Assembly: GCF_018687495.1 (NCBI RefSeq)
Contig: NZ_CP061293.1
Location: forward strand, 434,001-498,000
Direction of reading: 5' to 3'
Origin: Polynucleobacter sp. MWH-Svant-W18
GTDB lineage: Bacteria; Pseudomonadota; Gammaproteobacteria; Burkholderiales; Burkholderiaceae
DNA length: 64,000 nt
Shown here: positions 8,877-19,359 of the stretch, one piece after another
Numbering within the stretch: the stretch's first letter is position 1
How the letters are laid out: every line of letters starts with the position of its first letter
The notes under the pieces: model-generated
The model's input: the letters and a program-made list of their open reading frames with translations, nothing else
The model's database searches: none
Told to the model about the DNA's origin: nothing
Position numbers and translations under genes: made by a program

Positions 8877-10169
8877 TTAGTTAGAGCCTTCTAAGCTAGG
8901 CGGTCTAGTGTGATTTCTTTTATTCACGACTTGGTGGTCACGAATAAAGGATTTAATTTTTGGATACACCTTTTCGCGCCAGCGACGTCCAGAAAAAATA
9001 CCATAATGTCCTGCACCAGCTACTTCATAGTGGTCTTTGTGTTCTTTAGGGATGCCAGAGCACAGGCCGTGCGCTGAGCGGGTTTGACCACTTCCGGAAA
9101 TGTCATCTAGCTCACCTTCAACAGTAAGCAACGCAGTCTTTTGAATATCTTGTGGCTTCACGAGATCGCCTGCAACTGTCCAAGTGCCATTTGGCAAAGC
9201 ATAGTCTTGGAACACCGTCTTGATCGTATCTAGATAAAACTTCGCATCTAAGTCTAATACCGCGTTGTATTCATCATAGAAACGAATATGTGCATCAGTA
9301 TCTTGCTCATCACCACGCACGAGATTTTGGAAATAGTCCCAATGGGATTGCAAATGGTTTTGTGGGTTCATGGCAATAAAGCCAGTGTGTTGTAAGAAGC
9401 CTGGATAGACTTTGCGACCAGCGCCAGGATAAGATGGCGGCACTTTATAGATCACATGGCTTTCAAACCAGTCGTAAGACTTTTGCTCGGCCAAGTTGTT
9501 TACCGCTGTTGGTGATTTACGGGCGTCAATTGGGCCGCCCATCATGATCATCGAAGCTGGAGTTGCTTCGCCAGCAGAAGCCATGAGTGAGATAGCGCCC
9601 AATGTCGGAACTGTTGGCTGACAAACGGAGATCACATGCAAATCTTCTGCGCCAATGTGGCGGATAAATTCTTGGATGTAATGCACATAGTCATCGAGAC
9701 CAAAGTCGCCATCTTCCAGTGGAACATTGCGCGCATCTATCCAGTCGGTGATATAGACCTTGTGATCTTGTAAAAGCGTGCGTACGGTATCGCGTAGCAA
9801 AGTGGCGTGGTGCCCGGACATTGGAGCAACTACCAATACAGAAGGATCATCTTTCAGTGCCTTGATGGTTTCAACATCATCAGAAAAGCGTTTAAAGCGC
9901 ACTAAATTGCAGAATGGTTTTGAGAGCTTAGTGACCTCATGAATAGCAACCTCATGACCATGAGCCATTACAGAGCGAATACCAAATTCGGGTTTTTTGT
10001 AGCTCTTACCTAAGCGGTAGAGCAATTCATAGCTGGCAGCTAAACGTTCGGATCCCGGAACCTTAGATGCTGGGTTAGAGGCATTGATGAGCGCTTCAGA
10101 GGCGGCGCGTGCCCATGAACTCATGGGTTGAAGCAATGCTTTTTGGAACTCGTGTAACTGATATAGCAT
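8877..10169 (-). CDS. phaZ: intracellular poly(3-hydroxybutyrate) depolymerase
   Basis: A 430-residue granule-associated enzyme that breaks stored PHB to hydroxybutyrate or its oligomers. The nucleophile is Cys183 in SVCQPTVP, the same residue number as in Cupriavidus necator PhaZ1. The alpha/beta-hydrolase fold is supported by APMSGHHATLLRD (about 115-127) and a late His in GAGHYGIFSGRRWR. The family runs at about 410-430 residues. The gene follows the aminotransferase on the same strand after 40 bases. No PHB synthase is in the window. Confidence in function is high. Confidence 0.93.
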   Translation of the reverse strand: MLYQLHEFQKALLQPMSSWARAASEALINASNPASKVPGSERLAASYELLYRLGKSYKKPEFGIRSVMAHGHEVAIHEVTKLSKPFCNLVRFKRFSDDVETIKALKDDPSVLVVAPMSGHHATLLRDTVRTLLQDHKVYITDWIDARNVPLEDGDFGLDDYVHYIQEFIRHIGAEDLHVISVCQPTVPTLGAISLMASAGEATPASMIMMGGPIDARKSPTAVNNLAEQKSYDWFESHVIYKVPPSYPGAGRKVYPGFLQHTGFIAMNPQNHLQSHWDYFQNLVRGDEQDTDAHIRFYDEYNAVLDLDAKFYLDTIKTVFQDYALPNGTWTVAGDLVKPQDIQKTALLTVEGELDDISGSGQTRSAHGLCSGIPKEHKDHYEVAGAGHYGIFSGRRWREKVYPKIKSFIRDHQVVNKRNHTRPPSLEGSN

Positions 10170-10209
10170 GGAACCTCCGGTAATTCTGTTAACCGCTTAT
10201 GACACCTTG

Positions 10210-11409
10210 TTAGGCCAATACGCGGGCTATTGCTTTTACAACTTTATCAATATTTTTTGTGTTGAGCGCTGCAACACAAATACGTCCAGTGGAGAGGGCA
10301 TAAATACCGTCTTCTTTCTGAAGGCGCTCAACTTGCTCAGCCGTTAAGCCTGAGTAAGAAAACATTCCGCGTTGCTCTTCGATGAATGAAAGATCTTCTT
10401 TCACACCAGCGGCAGAGAGTTTTTGAACTAGCTCATGACGCATTGTTTTGATACGAGTACGCATCTCAGCCAACTCATCTTCCCAAAGCTTACGAAGTTC
10501 TGGTGAAGTTAATACCGCTGCTGCAATTGCAGCACCATGAGTTGGCGGATTGGAATAGTTTGTGCGGATGACGCGCTTTAATTGTGACATCACACGAGCT
10601 GATTCCTCTTTGCTTTCAGTCACAATCGATAGGGCGCCAACACGCTCACCATAAAGTGAGAACGATTTTGAGAAAGAACTGGAAACAAAGAAGGACATGC
10701 CGGATTCAGCAAAGAGGCGCACTGCCAGACCATCTTGTTCAATGCCTGCCGCAAAGCCTTGGTAAGCCATATCCAAGAAGGGAATCAGACCCTTCGCTTT
10801 GCAGATATCAATCACTTGACGCCATTGCGCTTCAGTAATGTCTGCACCAGTTGGGTTATGACAGCAGGCGTGCAAAAGAACAGTGGTGTTCTTTGGGAGG
10901 GACTCTAAAGACTTCACCATGCCAGTGAAATCTACGCCGTGTGTCTTGCTATCAAAGTAGGTGTACTCAACAACCTCAAATCCAGCAGCCTCAAAAATAC
11001 CGCGATGGTTTTCCCATGTTGGGTTGCTAATGGCGCAAGGTGCATTGAGGTTGAGGCGCTTAATAAAGTCTGCACCAACACGTAAGGCGCCTGTACCGCC
11101 GATACATTCAGCTGTGACAACGCGACCATCTTTGAGTAGTGCAGAGTTCGTACCAAACAAAAGATTTTGAACGGCGCTGTTGTAGGGATTTGGACCTTCG
11201 ATTGGAATGTAGCCGCGAGGTGAATGCTTGGCAACAAGCTCCTCTTCTGCTTTAACCACTGCTTTTAGTAAAGGGATCTTGCCTTCGTCTGTGTAATACA
11301 CACCAACACCAAGATTTACTTTGTCAGAACGTTGATCTGCAACGTAGGCTTCTGTGAGGCCAAAAATAGGGTCTTTAGGGGCTAACTGGACAGAGGTAAA
11401 CAGGGTCAT
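10210..11409 (-). CDS. tyrB: aromatic amino acid/aspartate aminotransferase (class I)
   Basis: A PLP-dependent transaminase of the AspC/TyrB group, 399 residues from ATG 11409. A TTG three codons upstream is possible, but neither start has a clear Shine-Dalgarno. The Schiff-base lysine is in SSSFSKSFSLYGER (Lys248). CHNPTGAD and the NPTWENH block are the family substrate and PLP contacts. AspC and TyrB cannot be separated with certainty from sequence alone. It is divergent from uvrB and probably co-transcribed with phaZ. Confidence 0.85.
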   Translation of the reverse strand: MTLFTSVQLAPKDPIFGLTEAYVADQRSDKVNLGVGVYYTDEGKIPLLKAVVKAEEELVAKHSPRGYIPIEGPNPYNSAVQNLLFGTNSALLKDGRVVTAECIGGTGALRVGADFIKRLNLNAPCAISNPTWENHRGIFEAAGFEVVEYTYFDSKTHGVDFTGMVKSLESLPKNTTVLLHACCHNPTGADITEAQWRQVIDICKAKGLIPFLDMAYQGFAAGIEQDGLAVRLFAESGMSFFVSSSFSKSFSLYGERVGALSIVTESKEESARVMSQLKRVIRTNYSNPPTHGAAIAAAVLTSPELRKLWEDELAEMRTRIKTMRHELVQKLSAAGVKEDLSFIEEQRGMFSYSGLTAEQVERLQKEDGIYALSTGRICVAALNTKNIDKVVKAIARVLA

Positions 11410-11474
11410 TGGGGTCAAAAAGGTTGTTTAGGGAGGGTTTTACTCGTAATTGACGTTAAATTGAGTTTAATTGT

Positions 11475-11561
11475 CTGTTTTTGAAGTCAGGATCAACTAT
11501 TTCCAAATAAAAACGGCAAAATCATTGTTTGTACAAAATTCGCTGTGAAGACAACTCACAG
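11475..11561 (+). promoter_or_regulatory. tyrB-uvrB divergent regulatory region
   Basis: Three elements stand out. A LexA-like box CTGT-N8-TCAG at 11475-11490 is one base off the CTGT-N8-ACAG consensus. A perfect TTTGTACAAA palindrome lies at 11528-11537. An inverted repeat CTGTG/CACAG at 11543-11561 lies just before the uvrB start. SOS control of uvrB is known in E. coli, but whether this organism has LexA cannot be seen here. Confidence 0.3.
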
Positions 11562-11566
11562 ATGAA

Positions 11567-13723
11567 ATGATAGCCGAGATGCCCCCTAAGTCCCCCAAAA
11601 TTGAACCAAATTCTGCGATAAAAGAAGAGCTCAAGAAACCCATGGCCGATCCCTTGGGTGAGGCGGGTCACGACCTTGATCCGGCTAAATTTGTCAGTTT
11701 TCCAGACTCGCCTTATCAGCTTTATCAGCCATTCCCACCAGCAGGGGATCAGCCAGGGGCGATTCAGGCCTTGGTCGAAGGGATTGAAGACGGCTTAACC
11801 TTCCAAACCCTCCTAGGTGTGACTGGGTCTGGAAAGACCTTCACTATGGCCAATGTGATCGCCAGGACTGGACGCCCAGCCATTATTTTTGCCCCAAATA
11901 AGACCTTGGCTGCTCAACTCTATAGTGAATTTAGGGAGTTTTTCCCTAGAAACGCGGTGGAGTACTTCGTCAGTTACTACGACTATTACCAGCCTGAGGC
12001 CTATGTTCCCCAGCGCGACCTCTTCATCGAAAAAGATTCATCGATTAATGAGCACATCGAGCAGATGCGCTTATCGGCAACCAAGAGTTTATTAGAGCGT
12101 CGTGACGTCATAATCGTAGCAACTGTTTCTGCAATCTACGGCATTGGAAATCCCGGTGATTACCACAGTATGGTGATGACACTTCGTCCTGGCGACAAAA
12201 TGAGCCAACGCGATATTTTGATGCGCTTGATTGCGATGCAATACGACCGTAACGAAACCGATTTCAAGCGCGGTGTATTTCGGGTACGCGGTGACACGAT
12301 TGATATTTTTCCAGCTGAGCATAATGAATTGGCTGTCCGCGTTGAATTATTTGATGACGTTGTCGAGAGTTTGCAATTCTTTGACCCGCTTACTGGCAAG
12401 ATCCGTCAAAAGATTCCGCGCTTTACGGTATATCCAAGTTCGCACTATGTCACGCCACGCGAAACGGTTCTGAAGGCAATCGAAACGATTAAGACTGAAT
12501 TGCGCACACGCTTAGATGAGTTTGTGAAGGATGGTAAGTTAGTAGAAGCGCAACGCTTAGAGCAGCGTACCCGCTTTGATCTGGAAATGCTCAATGAATT
12601 AGGTTTTTGCAAGGGGATTGAGAACTATTCCCGCCACCTATCAGGGGCTGCCCCCGGTGAGGCCCCACCTACCCTGGTGGACTATTTACCAAACGACGCC
12701 TTGATGTTCTTAGATGAGAGTCATGTCCTGATTGGACAGCTCAATGCGATGTATAACGGCGATAAATCGCGCAAACATACTTTAGTGGAATTTGGCTTCC
12801 GCTTGCCTTCAGCAATGGATAACCGCCCACTTAAATTTACAGAGTTCGAAACAAAGATGCGTCAAACCATTTTTGTTTCTGCAACTCCTGCTGATTACGA
12901 AAATACCCATCAAGGTCAAGTCGTTGAACAAGTAGCGCGACCAACTGGCTTAGTTGATCCAGAAATTGAAGTGCTACCTGCAAGCACGCAAGTAGATGAT
13001 TTACTCGGTCAGATTCATGAACGTGTCAAAGTGGGTGAGCGTGTTTTAGTGACTGTACTGACGAAACGCATGGCTGAGCAGCTAACTGATTACCTTTCTG
13101 ATAACGGCGTAAAGGTACGTTATGTCCACTCTGATATTGACACCGTTGAACGCGTAGAAATTTTGCGTGACCTGCGCTTGGGCGTATTCGATGTATTGGT
13201 AGGTATTAACTTGCTACGTGAAGGTTTGGATATTCCAGAGGTATCTTTGGTGGCCATTTTGGATGCCGATAAAGAGGGTTTCTTGCGTTCTGAACGCAGC
13301 TTGATTCAGACGATTGGTCGCGCAGCCCGCAATGTACGCGGTAAAGCCATTTTGTACGCTGATCGGATTACCGATTCCATGAAACGCGCCATGGGCGAGA
13401 CTGAAAGACGCCGTACCAAGCAAATTGCCTTTAATAAGCTCCACGGCATAGAGCCCAAAGGGGTGCAAAAGCGCATTAAGGACATTATTGATGGCGTCTA
13501 TGACGTCAAGGAGAAGCGCCAGGAGATGCAGGTCGAGCAGGAGCGGGCGCGCTATGAGGATATGAGTGAGAAGGACCTAGCGGGTGAAATCAAGCGTCTA
13601 GAGAAGCAAATGAATGCCGAAGCCAAGAATTTGGAGTTTGAGAAGGCCGCCAGCACCCGTGATCGCCTCACTAAGGTCAAGGAAATGGCCTTTGGGGCTC
13701 GTTCCCGGGACTCTATAGGCTGA
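11567..13723 (+). CDS. uvrB: excinuclease ABC subunit B
   Basis: A 718-residue damage-verifying helicase of nucleotide excision repair, acting with UvrA and UvrC. Walker A GVTGSGKT lies at 84-91, about 45 residues later than in E. coli, because of a Pro/Lys/Glu-rich N-terminal extension. The beta-hairpin region carries [12 protein letters not shown], the helicase motif SATP follows, and a C-terminal UVR domain (about 675-710) should bind UvrC. ATG 11567 was chosen because no stop intervenes; a later ATG (residue 26) would remove half of the extension. Confidence 0.96.
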   Translation: MIAEMPPKSPKIEPNSAIKEELKKPMADPLGEAGHDLDPAKFVSFPDSPYQLYQPFPPAGDQPGAIQALVEGIEDGLTFQTLLGVTGSGKTFTMANVIARTGRPAIIFAPNKTLAAQLYSEFREFFPRNAVEYFVSYYDYYQPEAYVPQRDLFIEKDSSINEHIEQMRLSATKSLLERRDVIIVATVSAIYGIGNPGDYHSMVMTLRPGDKMSQRDILMRLIAMQYDRNETDFKRGVFRVRGDTIDIFPAEHNELAVRVELFDDVVESLQFFDPLTGKIRQKIPRFTVYPSSHYVTPRETVLKAIETIKTELRTRLDEFVKDGKLVEAQRLEQRTRFDLEMLNELGFCKGIENYSRHLSGAAPGEAPPTLVDYLPNDALMFLDESHVLIGQLNAMYNGDKSRKHTLVEFGFRLPSAMDNRPLKFTEFETKMRQTIFVSATPADYENTHQGQVVEQVARPTGLVDPEIEVLPASTQVDDLLGQIHERVKVGERVLVTVLTKRMAEQLTDYLSDNGVKVRYVHSDIDTVERVEILRDLRLGVFDVLVGINLLREGLDIPEVSLVAILDADKEGFLRSERSLIQTIGRAARNVRGKAILYADRITDSMKRAMGETERRRTKQIAFNKLHGIEPKGVQKRIKDIIDGVYDVKEKRQEMQVEQERARYEDMSEKDLAGEIKRLEKQMNAEAKNLEFEKAASTRDRLTKVKEMAFGARSRDSIG

Positions 13724-13755
13724 TTTTCTGGATTCCATCAGGGTTATTTGGGATA

Positions 13756-13780
13756 ATTCCCGAGCAGTTTGCTGGGTCAT
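13756..13780 (+). promoter_or_regulatory. candidate IscR operator upstream of iscR
   Basis: A 25-base imperfect palindrome runs from ATTCCCGAGC to TGCTGGGTCAT. Eight of the twelve symmetric pairs match, and the size, AT ends and CC/GG positions fit the type 1 IscR motif (ATASYYGACTRWWWYAGTCRRSTAT) at roughly 16 of 25 positions. It lies about 80 bases before the iscR ATG, where autorepression by [2Fe-2S]-IscR is expected. Confidence 0.5.
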
Positions 13781-13860
13781 ATGGTAAAGTTGAGTGGAAT
13801 GGTCGGGTATTACCCACCTGACTGTTAGCTGTCCATAACAATCCATTACCAAGGTGACAT

Positions 13861-14430
13861 ATGAGACTTACCACTAAAGGCCGTTTTGCAGTAACCGCAA
13901 TGATCGATTTAGCCCTGCGCGAAGCGCATGGTCCTGTAACTTTGGCTGGAATTAGCCAGAGACAAAAGATCTCCCTTTCCTATCTAGAGCAATTGTTCGG
14001 CAAATTACGCCGCTTCAATATTGTTGAGAGCACTCGCGGACCTGGGGGTGGATACACCCTAGCGCGCAAATCTGACGAAATCAGTGTGGCTGACATTATT
14101 GTGGCGGTTGATGAGCCATTAGACGCCACTCAATGCGGCGGAAAAGGCAATTGTCATAGCGATGAAGATCAACACGGTCACTGTATGACTCATGATCTCT
14201 GGAGCAACCTGAATCTCAAAATGGTTGAGTACTTAAGCTCGGTGAGTTTGCGCGACTTAGTGCAACAGCAAGAAGGGCGCGGAGTAGTCATTCAGGATAT
14301 GCGTCAAAAGAAAATCAAAGTTGAAAGTAGTAAGGCTGCAAAGACAGCCCCAGCACTTGCAGCGAAAAAAGAAGTTCCCGCTAAGGCGCCGCTAGTGAAT
14401 TCTGTATTTAATCTGGCGCGCCAAAGTTAA
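13861..14430 (+). CDS. iscR: iron-sulfur cluster regulator IscR
   Basis: An Rrf2-family [2Fe-2S] transcription factor, 189 residues, with winged-helix residues 1-80 (MRLTTKGRFAVTAMIDLAL, then GPGGGYTL in the wing). Expected ligands are Cys92, Cys98, Cys108 and His111. The second and third Cys are nine residues apart, against five in E. coli, because of a His/Asp-rich insert (HSDEDQHGH). A basic, Ala/Lys-rich tail of about 45 residues extends the C-terminus. First gene of the ISC operon, with a likely operator upstream. SD: AAGGTG. Confidence 0.94.
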   Translation: MRLTTKGRFAVTAMIDLALREAHGPVTLAGISQRQKISLSYLEQLFGKLRRFNIVESTRGPGGGYTLARKSDEISVADIIVAVDEPLDATQCGGKGNCHSDEDQHGHCMTHDLWSNLNLKMVEYLSSVSLRDLVQQQEGRGVVIQDMRQKKIKVESSKAAKTAPALAAKKEVPAKAPLVNSVFNLARQS

Positions 14431-14457
14431 TAGAAGTTATTCAACAATAAGTAAATC

Positions 14458-15717
14458 ATGAACGCACCACAAGACCTGCCACAGCAACCGGTTCCGATGT
14501 TTAGTCCTAAGCACTTTCCCGTGTATATGGACTATTCAGCTACTACCCCAATTGATCCTCGGGTCGTCGACAAAATGTTGCCGTACTTGCGTGAGCAATT
14601 TGGTAATGCTGCTTCTCGCAGTCATGCCTACGGCTGGGCTGCTGAAGAGGCTGTCGAGTGGGCGCGTTCAGAGGTTGCCCAACTTGTACATGCCGATCCA
14701 AGAGAGATCGTTTTTACCAGTGGCGCTACCGAGAGTATTAATTTGGCCCTCAAGGGTGCTGCGCATTTTTACAAAGATCGTGGCAATCACATCATTACCG
14801 TTAAAACTGAGCACAAGGCTACTTTAGATACTTGCCGTGAGCTTGAGCGTGAAGGCTATGAAGTAACCTATTTGGATGTATTACCAAACGGCTTGATTGA
14901 TTTTGCACAGCTAGAATCGGCGATGAAGCCTGGCACGATTTTGGCCTCAGTCATGTATGTCAATAATGAAATCGGTGTAGTGCAAGACATACCTCGCATC
15001 GGCGACTTATGTCGCTCACGTAACGTGATTTTTCATGTCGATGCAGCACAAGCGACTGGCAAGGTAGAAATCGATCTCGAAAAAATCAAAGTTGATTTAA
15101 TGAGTTTTTCTGCCCACAAGACTTATGGTCCAAAAGGTATCGGCGCCTTGTTTGTGCGTCGCAAGCCCCGTATTCGTATCGAAGCTCAAATTCATGGTGG
15201 TGGTCATGAGCGCGGTATGCGCTCTGGCACTTTGGCGGTTCACCAGATCGTCGGTATGGGTGAAGCATTTCGCATTGCTCGCATTGAGATGGCTGAAGAA
15301 AATAAGCGCATTCGTGCACTGCGCGATCGCTTGTTAAATGGCTTAAAAGATATTGAAGAAGTCTATGTCAACGGCGACATGGACCATCGTGTTCCCCATA
15401 ACCTCAACATTAGCTTTAACTATGTTGAAGGGGAATCTATGTTGATGGCACTCAAGGACTTGGCAATTTCTTCCGGTTCAGCTTGTACATCTGCGTCTCT
15501 AGAGCCTTCTTATGTATTGCGTGCTTTAGGTCGTAATGATGAATTGGCTCACAGTTCAATTCGTTTTACTCTTGGCCGCTTTACCACTGAAGAGGAAGTG
15601 GATTTCACGATCAAGTTGGTAAAAGAGAAGATTGCTAAGTTGCGTGAGCTTTCACCACTGTGGGAAATGTTTAAAGACGGAATCGACTTAAGCACGATTC
15701 AATGGGCTGCACACTAA
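14458..15717 (+). CDS. iscS: cysteine desulfurase IscS
   Basis: A 419-residue PLP enzyme converting cysteine to alanine and passing persulfide sulfur to IscU and other acceptors. Lys221 in [10 protein letters not shown] binds PLP, and Cys343 in [10 protein letters not shown] is the sulfur carrier. Residues correspond to E. coli Lys206 and Cys328 with a 15-residue N-terminal extension; an internal Met at 14 is an alternative start. C-terminal [13 protein letters not shown] matches the IscU-contacting tail. It lies 27 bases after iscR. Confidence 0.97.
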   Translation: MNAPQDLPQQPVPMFSPKHFPVYMDYSATTPIDPRVVDKMLPYLREQFGNAASRSHAYGWAAEEAVEWARSEVAQLVHADPREIVFTSGATESINLALKGAAHFYKDRGNHIITVKTEHKATLDTCRELEREGYEVTYLDVLPNGLIDFAQLESAMKPGTILASVMYVNNEIGVVQDIPRIGDLCRSRNVIFHVDAAQATGKVEIDLEKIKVDLMSFSAHKTYGPKGIGALFVRRKPRIRIEAQIHGGGHERGMRSGTLAVHQIVGMGEAFRIARIEMAEENKRIRALRDRLLNGLKDIEEVYVNGDMDHRVPHNLNISFNYVEGESMLMALKDLAISSGSACTSASLEPSYVLRALGRNDELAHSSIRFTLGRFTTEEEVDFTIKLVKEKIAKLRELSPLWEMFKDGIDLSTIQWAAH

Positions 15718-15747
15718 AAGATATAGAGAAATTAAAGAGGAAATACC

Positions 15748-16134
15748 ATGGCATATAGCGACAAAGTCATCGATCATTATGAAAACCCCCGTAACGTTGG
15801 CTCCTTCGAAAAGGGTGACGATAGTGTTGGCACTGGGATGGTTGGCGCGCCAGCTTGCGGCGACGTCATGAAACTACAAATCCGCGTAAATGACCAAGGT
15901 GTGATTGAAGATGCTAAGTTCAAGACTTACGGTTGTGGTTCTGCAATTGCATCTTCTTCACTGGTTACCGAGTGGGTTAAAGGAAAAACTTTAGATCAGG
16001 CTTTGGAGATTAAGAATTCTTTGATTGCTGAAGAGTTGGCATTGCCCCCTGTAAAAATTCACTGCTCAATCTTGGCAGAAGATGCTATCAAAGCAGCAGT
16101 CGCTGATTACAAAGAAAAGCATCCTGCACAATAA
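15748..16134 (+). CDS. iscU: Fe-S cluster scaffold IscU
   Basis: A 128-residue scaffold on which [2Fe-2S] clusters are built. All expected residues are present: Cys37 (APACGD, with Asp39), Cys63 (YGCGSA), His105 and Cys106 (KIHCSI). LPPVKIHC holds the HscA recognition motif (LPPVK). A good AGAGGAAA Shine-Dalgarno precedes the ATG. Thirty bases separate it from iscS and two bases from iscA. Confidence 0.97.
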   Translation: MAYSDKVIDHYENPRNVGSFEKGDDSVGTGMVGAPACGDVMKLQIRVNDQGVIEDAKFKTYGCGSAIASSSLVTEWVKGKTLDQALEIKNSLIAEELALPPVKIHCSILAEDAIKAAVADYKEKHPAQ

Positions 16135-16136
16135 TC

Positions 16137-16460
16137 ATGTCAATTACCTTAACTGACAAAGCAGCTGCACACGTGAAGCGCAACCTTGAGAAGCGCGGCA
16201 AGGGGTGTGGCTTGCGTTTGGGTGTTCGCACTACGGGTTGCTCTGGTTTAGCTTATCAATTGGAGTATGTTGATGAGCCCGCAGCAGAAGATCAAGCATT
16301 TGAATCCAATGGCGTCAAAGTGTTTGTTGATCCAAAAAGTTTGGCGTATTTGGACGGCACCGAGTTGGATTTTGTACGTGAGGGTTTGAATGAGGGCTTT
16401 AAGTTTCAAAACCCAAATGTAAAAGACGAGTGTGGTTGTGGCGAATCCTTCCGCGTCTGA
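16137..16460 (+). CDS. iscA: A-type Fe-S carrier IscA
   Basis: A 107-residue A-type carrier that takes clusters from IscU to targets or supplies iron. The three conserved cysteines lie at 35 (TGCSG), 99 and 101 (CGCGESF), the same numbers as in E. coli IscA. The ATG follows the iscU stop directly (TAATCATG), and the 3' end is overlapped by hscB. Confidence 0.95.
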   Translation: MSITLTDKAAAHVKRNLEKRGKGCGLRLGVRTTGCSGLAYQLEYVDEPAAEDQAFESNGVKVFVDPKSLAYLDGTELDFVREGLNEGFKFQNPNVKDECGCGESFRV

Positions 16461-16965
16461 CGATTACTTTCGCTTCTTTGGCCTAAATCAGCAATTCAAA
16501 ATCGACTTAGCTGCCTTAGATCAGGCTTATCTGTCAATCCAGAAAGAAGTTCATCCCGATCGTCATGCTCAGGGTAGTGATGCGGAGCAGCGCTTGTCGA
16601 TGCAGATGGCAACTTTAGCGAATACTGCCTTTCAGACTCTCAAAAATCCTATTCAGCGCGGCCTCTACATCTGCCAACTACACGGGGTTGATGCCAAGCT
16701 CGAAACCAATACCGCGATGCCAGCAGCCTTCCTCATGAAGCAAATGGAATGGCGTGAAAACCTTGATGAGCAAGCAGAGGATCTACCGGCCTTGGAAAAT
16801 CTGATGGCAGAGGTAGAAGTTGCCAAGGAAGATACTCTGGCAGAAATTACCCAGGCCATCGATGGCGCTAAAAATTATCAGCGTGCTGCCGAACTATTGA
16901 GAGGCTTACTCTTTATTGATAAGTTCGCTATTGAGCTTGATGCTGCTATTGCAGCACTAGCCTGA
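16432..16965 (+). CDS. hscB: co-chaperone HscB
   Basis: A J-domain protein (177 residues) that brings IscU to HscA and stimulates its ATPase. The HPD motif lies at 41-43, and the C-terminal helical domain (about 90-177) is the IscU-binding part. It starts at GTG 16432 or GTG 16438, inside the iscA 3' end (29 or 23 bases of overlap), which implies translational coupling. Both starts are GTG and no ATG is available before the J-domain. Confidence 0.93.
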   Translation: MVVANPSASDDYFRFFGLNQQFKIDLAALDQAYLSIQKEVHPDRHAQGSDAEQRLSMQMATLANTAFQTLKNPIQRGLYICQLHGVDAKLETNTAMPAAFLMKQMEWRENLDEQAEDLPALENLMAEVEVAKEDTLAEITQAIDGAKNYQRAAELLRGLLFIDKFAIELDAAIAALA

Positions 16966-16982
16966 ATTACACTCGAGTTCTT

Positions 16983-18848
16983 ATGGCCTTATTACAAATT
17001 TCTGAACCCGGTAAGTCTCTTGCACCCCATCAGCGTCGCATTGCCGTGGGGATCGATTTAGGGACTACCAATTCTTTGGTGGCCATCGTGCGCGATGCCT
17101 TGCCTAAAGTGCTGCCGGATTCCCAAGGAAGAGAGCTGCTCCCATCCGTAGTGCGTTATCTGCCAAACGGCAGAACTCAGGCTGGTTTTGAAGCGCTTGA
17201 GAGCGTGGTGATAGATCCTAAAAATACGATTGTTTCAGTGAAGCGATTCATGGGCCGTGGTGTGCAAGACGTAGAACATATTGAAAGCACGCCCTACGAT
17301 TTTGTTGATCAGCCTGGCATGCTAAAGCTAAAAACAGTGGCTGGTGAAAAGAGTCCGATTGAGGTTTCAGCGGAGATCTTGGCGCGCTTACGTCAGCTAG
17401 CTGAAGACTCTGTGTCAGATGATATTGTGGGCGCAGTGATTACTGTGCCTGCATATTTTGATGATGCACAACGTCAAGCAACTAAAGATGCTGCCAAGCT
17501 AGCTGGTATTGAAGTGCTTCGCCTGCTCAATGAGCCAACAGCAGCTGCTATTGCCTATGGTTTAGATAATGCCTCTGAAGGCGTTTACGCTGTATATGAC
17601 CTAGGCGGTGGCACCTTTGATATCTCCATTCTGAGAATGAGTAGAGGTGTGTTTGAAGTGCTCTCGACTGGTGGAGACTCAGCCTTAGGCGGCGATGATT
17701 TTGACCATCGTCTTTATTGCTGGGTCATTGAGCAAGCTAAATTGCCCCCCTTATCCATTCATGATCACAGCAAACTGCTGCAAGCCTGTAAACAGGCTAA
17801 AGAGTCACTTAGCCATAACCCCTTAGCGCGTGTTCATGAAACGCTTGCTGACGGTACTGTAGTGAATGTCGGTGTGAGCCAGGCTCAATTCTTTGAGATC
17901 ACTCAAAACTTAGTTGCGAAGACCCTCACAGCTTGTAAAAAAGCTTTGCGTGATGCCGGCTTGAAGTCTGAAGATATTAAAGGTGTCGTGATGGTAGGTG
18001 GTTCTACTCGCATGCCGAATGTGCAGAGGGCTGTTGGAGAGTTGTTTGGAACTAAGCCGCTCAACAATCTCAATCCTGATCAAGTAGTTGCGCTGGGCGC
18101 GGCAATGCAGGCTGACCTCCTTGCGGGTAATCAAAGCAAGGATGATCAGTGGCTCTTGTTAGATGTCATCCCACTGTCTCTTGGTCTGGAAACCATGGGC
18201 GGCTTGGTAGAAAAAATTATTCCACGCAATACGCCCATTCCGGTTGCTAGAGCGCAAGACTTTACGACTTTCAAAGACGGTCAAACCGCATTGGCGATTC
18301 AAGTAGTGCAGGGTGAACGTGAACTGGCGCAAGACTGCCGCTCTTTGGGGAGATTTGAGTTGCGCGGTATTCCGGCGATGGCCGCTGGCGCTGCAAGAAT
18401 TCGGGTAACGTTTCAGGTGGATGCAGATGGTCTATTGTCTGTAAGTGCGATAGAGCAAGGCTCTGGCGTCCAAGCATCGATTGATATTAAGCCCTCCTAT
18501 GGATTAACGGATAGCGAGATTACTCGCATGTTGCAAGATGGTTTTGCAGCGGCAAAAGAAGATTTACTCGCAAGATCATTGAGAGAAGAACAAGTCAATG
18601 CTCAACGGTTGCTGGATGCAGTGCAAACTGCATTGGCTAGCGACCGAAATCTTCTGAGTGCAGTAGAGCAAGAGGTGATTGATCATGAGATGGCCGCTTT
18701 ACAAAAGATTCTGAATGAAGAGACTGATAGTGCGGTAGTTCGCAAGGCGGTTGATCATGCTGCTAAAGCAACCGATGACTTTGCGCAAATGCGTATGAAT
18801 GCCACCATACAGAAAGCATTGTCTGGTAAAAATGTTGCTGAGATTTAA
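16983..18848 (+). CDS. hscA: Hsp70-type chaperone HscA
   Basis: A 621-residue DnaK paralogue dedicated to IscU, releasing its cluster to acceptors with ATP. The ATPase domain shows [14 protein letters not shown] (24-37), YDLGGGTFD and VGGSTRMP. The substrate-binding domain is about 390-540, with an alpha-helical lid after it. Its short variable C-terminus lacks the acidic DnaK EEVD-like tail, in line with HscA. It starts 17 bases after hscB. Confidence 0.95.
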   Translation: MALLQISEPGKSLAPHQRRIAVGIDLGTTNSLVAIVRDALPKVLPDSQGRELLPSVVRYLPNGRTQAGFEALESVVIDPKNTIVSVKRFMGRGVQDVEHIESTPYDFVDQPGMLKLKTVAGEKSPIEVSAEILARLRQLAEDSVSDDIVGAVITVPAYFDDAQRQATKDAAKLAGIEVLRLLNEPTAAAIAYGLDNASEGVYAVYDLGGGTFDISILRMSRGVFEVLSTGGDSALGGDDFDHRLYCWVIEQAKLPPLSIHDHSKLLQACKQAKESLSHNPLARVHETLADGTVVNVGVSQAQFFEITQNLVAKTLTACKKALRDAGLKSEDIKGVVMVGGSTRMPNVQRAVGELFGTKPLNNLNPDQVVALGAAMQADLLAGNQSKDDQWLLLDVIPLSLGLETMGGLVEKIIPRNTPIPVARAQDFTTFKDGQTALAIQVVQGERELAQDCRSLGRFELRGIPAMAAGAARIRVTFQVDADGLLSVSAIEQGSGVQASIDIKPSYGLTDSEITRMLQDGFAAAKEDLLARSLREEQVNAQRLLDAVQTALASDRNLLSAVEQEVIDHEMAALQKILNEETDSAVVRKAVDHAAKATDDFAQMRMNATIQKALSGKNVAEI

Positions 18849-18873
18849 ATCCTAAAGAAAATCAAAAAGAATC

Positions 18874-19212
18874 ATGACCCAAATCGTTGTATTACCCCAT
18901 AGTGAATATTGCCCAGAAGGGGCGGTAGTAGAAGCTGCACCTGGCACATCGATTTGTGAGGCCTTGCTAGAGAATGACATTCCGATTGAGCATGCTTGCG
19001 ATATGGTCTGCGCCTGCACCACTTGCCACGTAATCGTGAAAGAGGGCTATCAGAGCCTAAACCCTCCGGATGAAAATGAGGAAGATTTACTTGATCGCGC
19101 TTGGGGCCTCAATCCTCAATCTCGTTTATCTTGCCAAGCCATTGTTGCCAGGGAAAATTTGGTGATTGAGATACCGAAATATTCCATAAACCATGCCAAA
19201 GAGAATCATTAA
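18874..19212 (+). CDS. fdx: ISC-type [2Fe-2S] ferredoxin
   Basis: A 112-residue adrenodoxin-like ferredoxin that supplies electrons for cluster assembly. Ligands are Cys42, Cys48, Cys51 and Cys87; the extra Cys46 known from E. coli Fdx is also present. It is the last gene of the operon. No iscX follows: the next 145 bases hold only a 20-codon frame without support, then a terminator. Confidence 0.95.
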   Translation: MTQIVVLPHSEYCPEGAVVEAAPGTSICEALLENDIPIEHACDMVCACTTCHVIVKEGYQSLNPPDENEEDLLDRAWGLNPQSRLSCQAIVARENLVIEIPKYSINHAKENH

Positions 19213-19331
19213 TGCACCAAATTAAAGCATTACCGCTCAATTTGATGCAAAGTCCTGTCATAGCTTTGTCATAGAGGACTAATATGAACTTGTAGTTTGT
19301 TCTTTAAGTAGTACCTCCAAAAAACTCTTTC

Positions 19332-19359
19332 AAGCCATCCTTCGGGGTGGCTTTTCTTT
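19332..19359 (+). terminator. terminator of the ISC operon
   Basis: AAGCCATCC (19332-19340), a TTCG loop and GGGTGGCTT (19345-19353) form a nine-pair stem with one G-U pair, followed by a T-rich tract. It ends next to the stop codon of the convergent cysN gene. Confidence 0.85.

Noticed and set aside
19212..19274. A 20-codon ORF right after fdx (TAATG overlap), considered as an iscX remnant
   Set aside because: The product has no likeness to IscX and no ribosome binding site.
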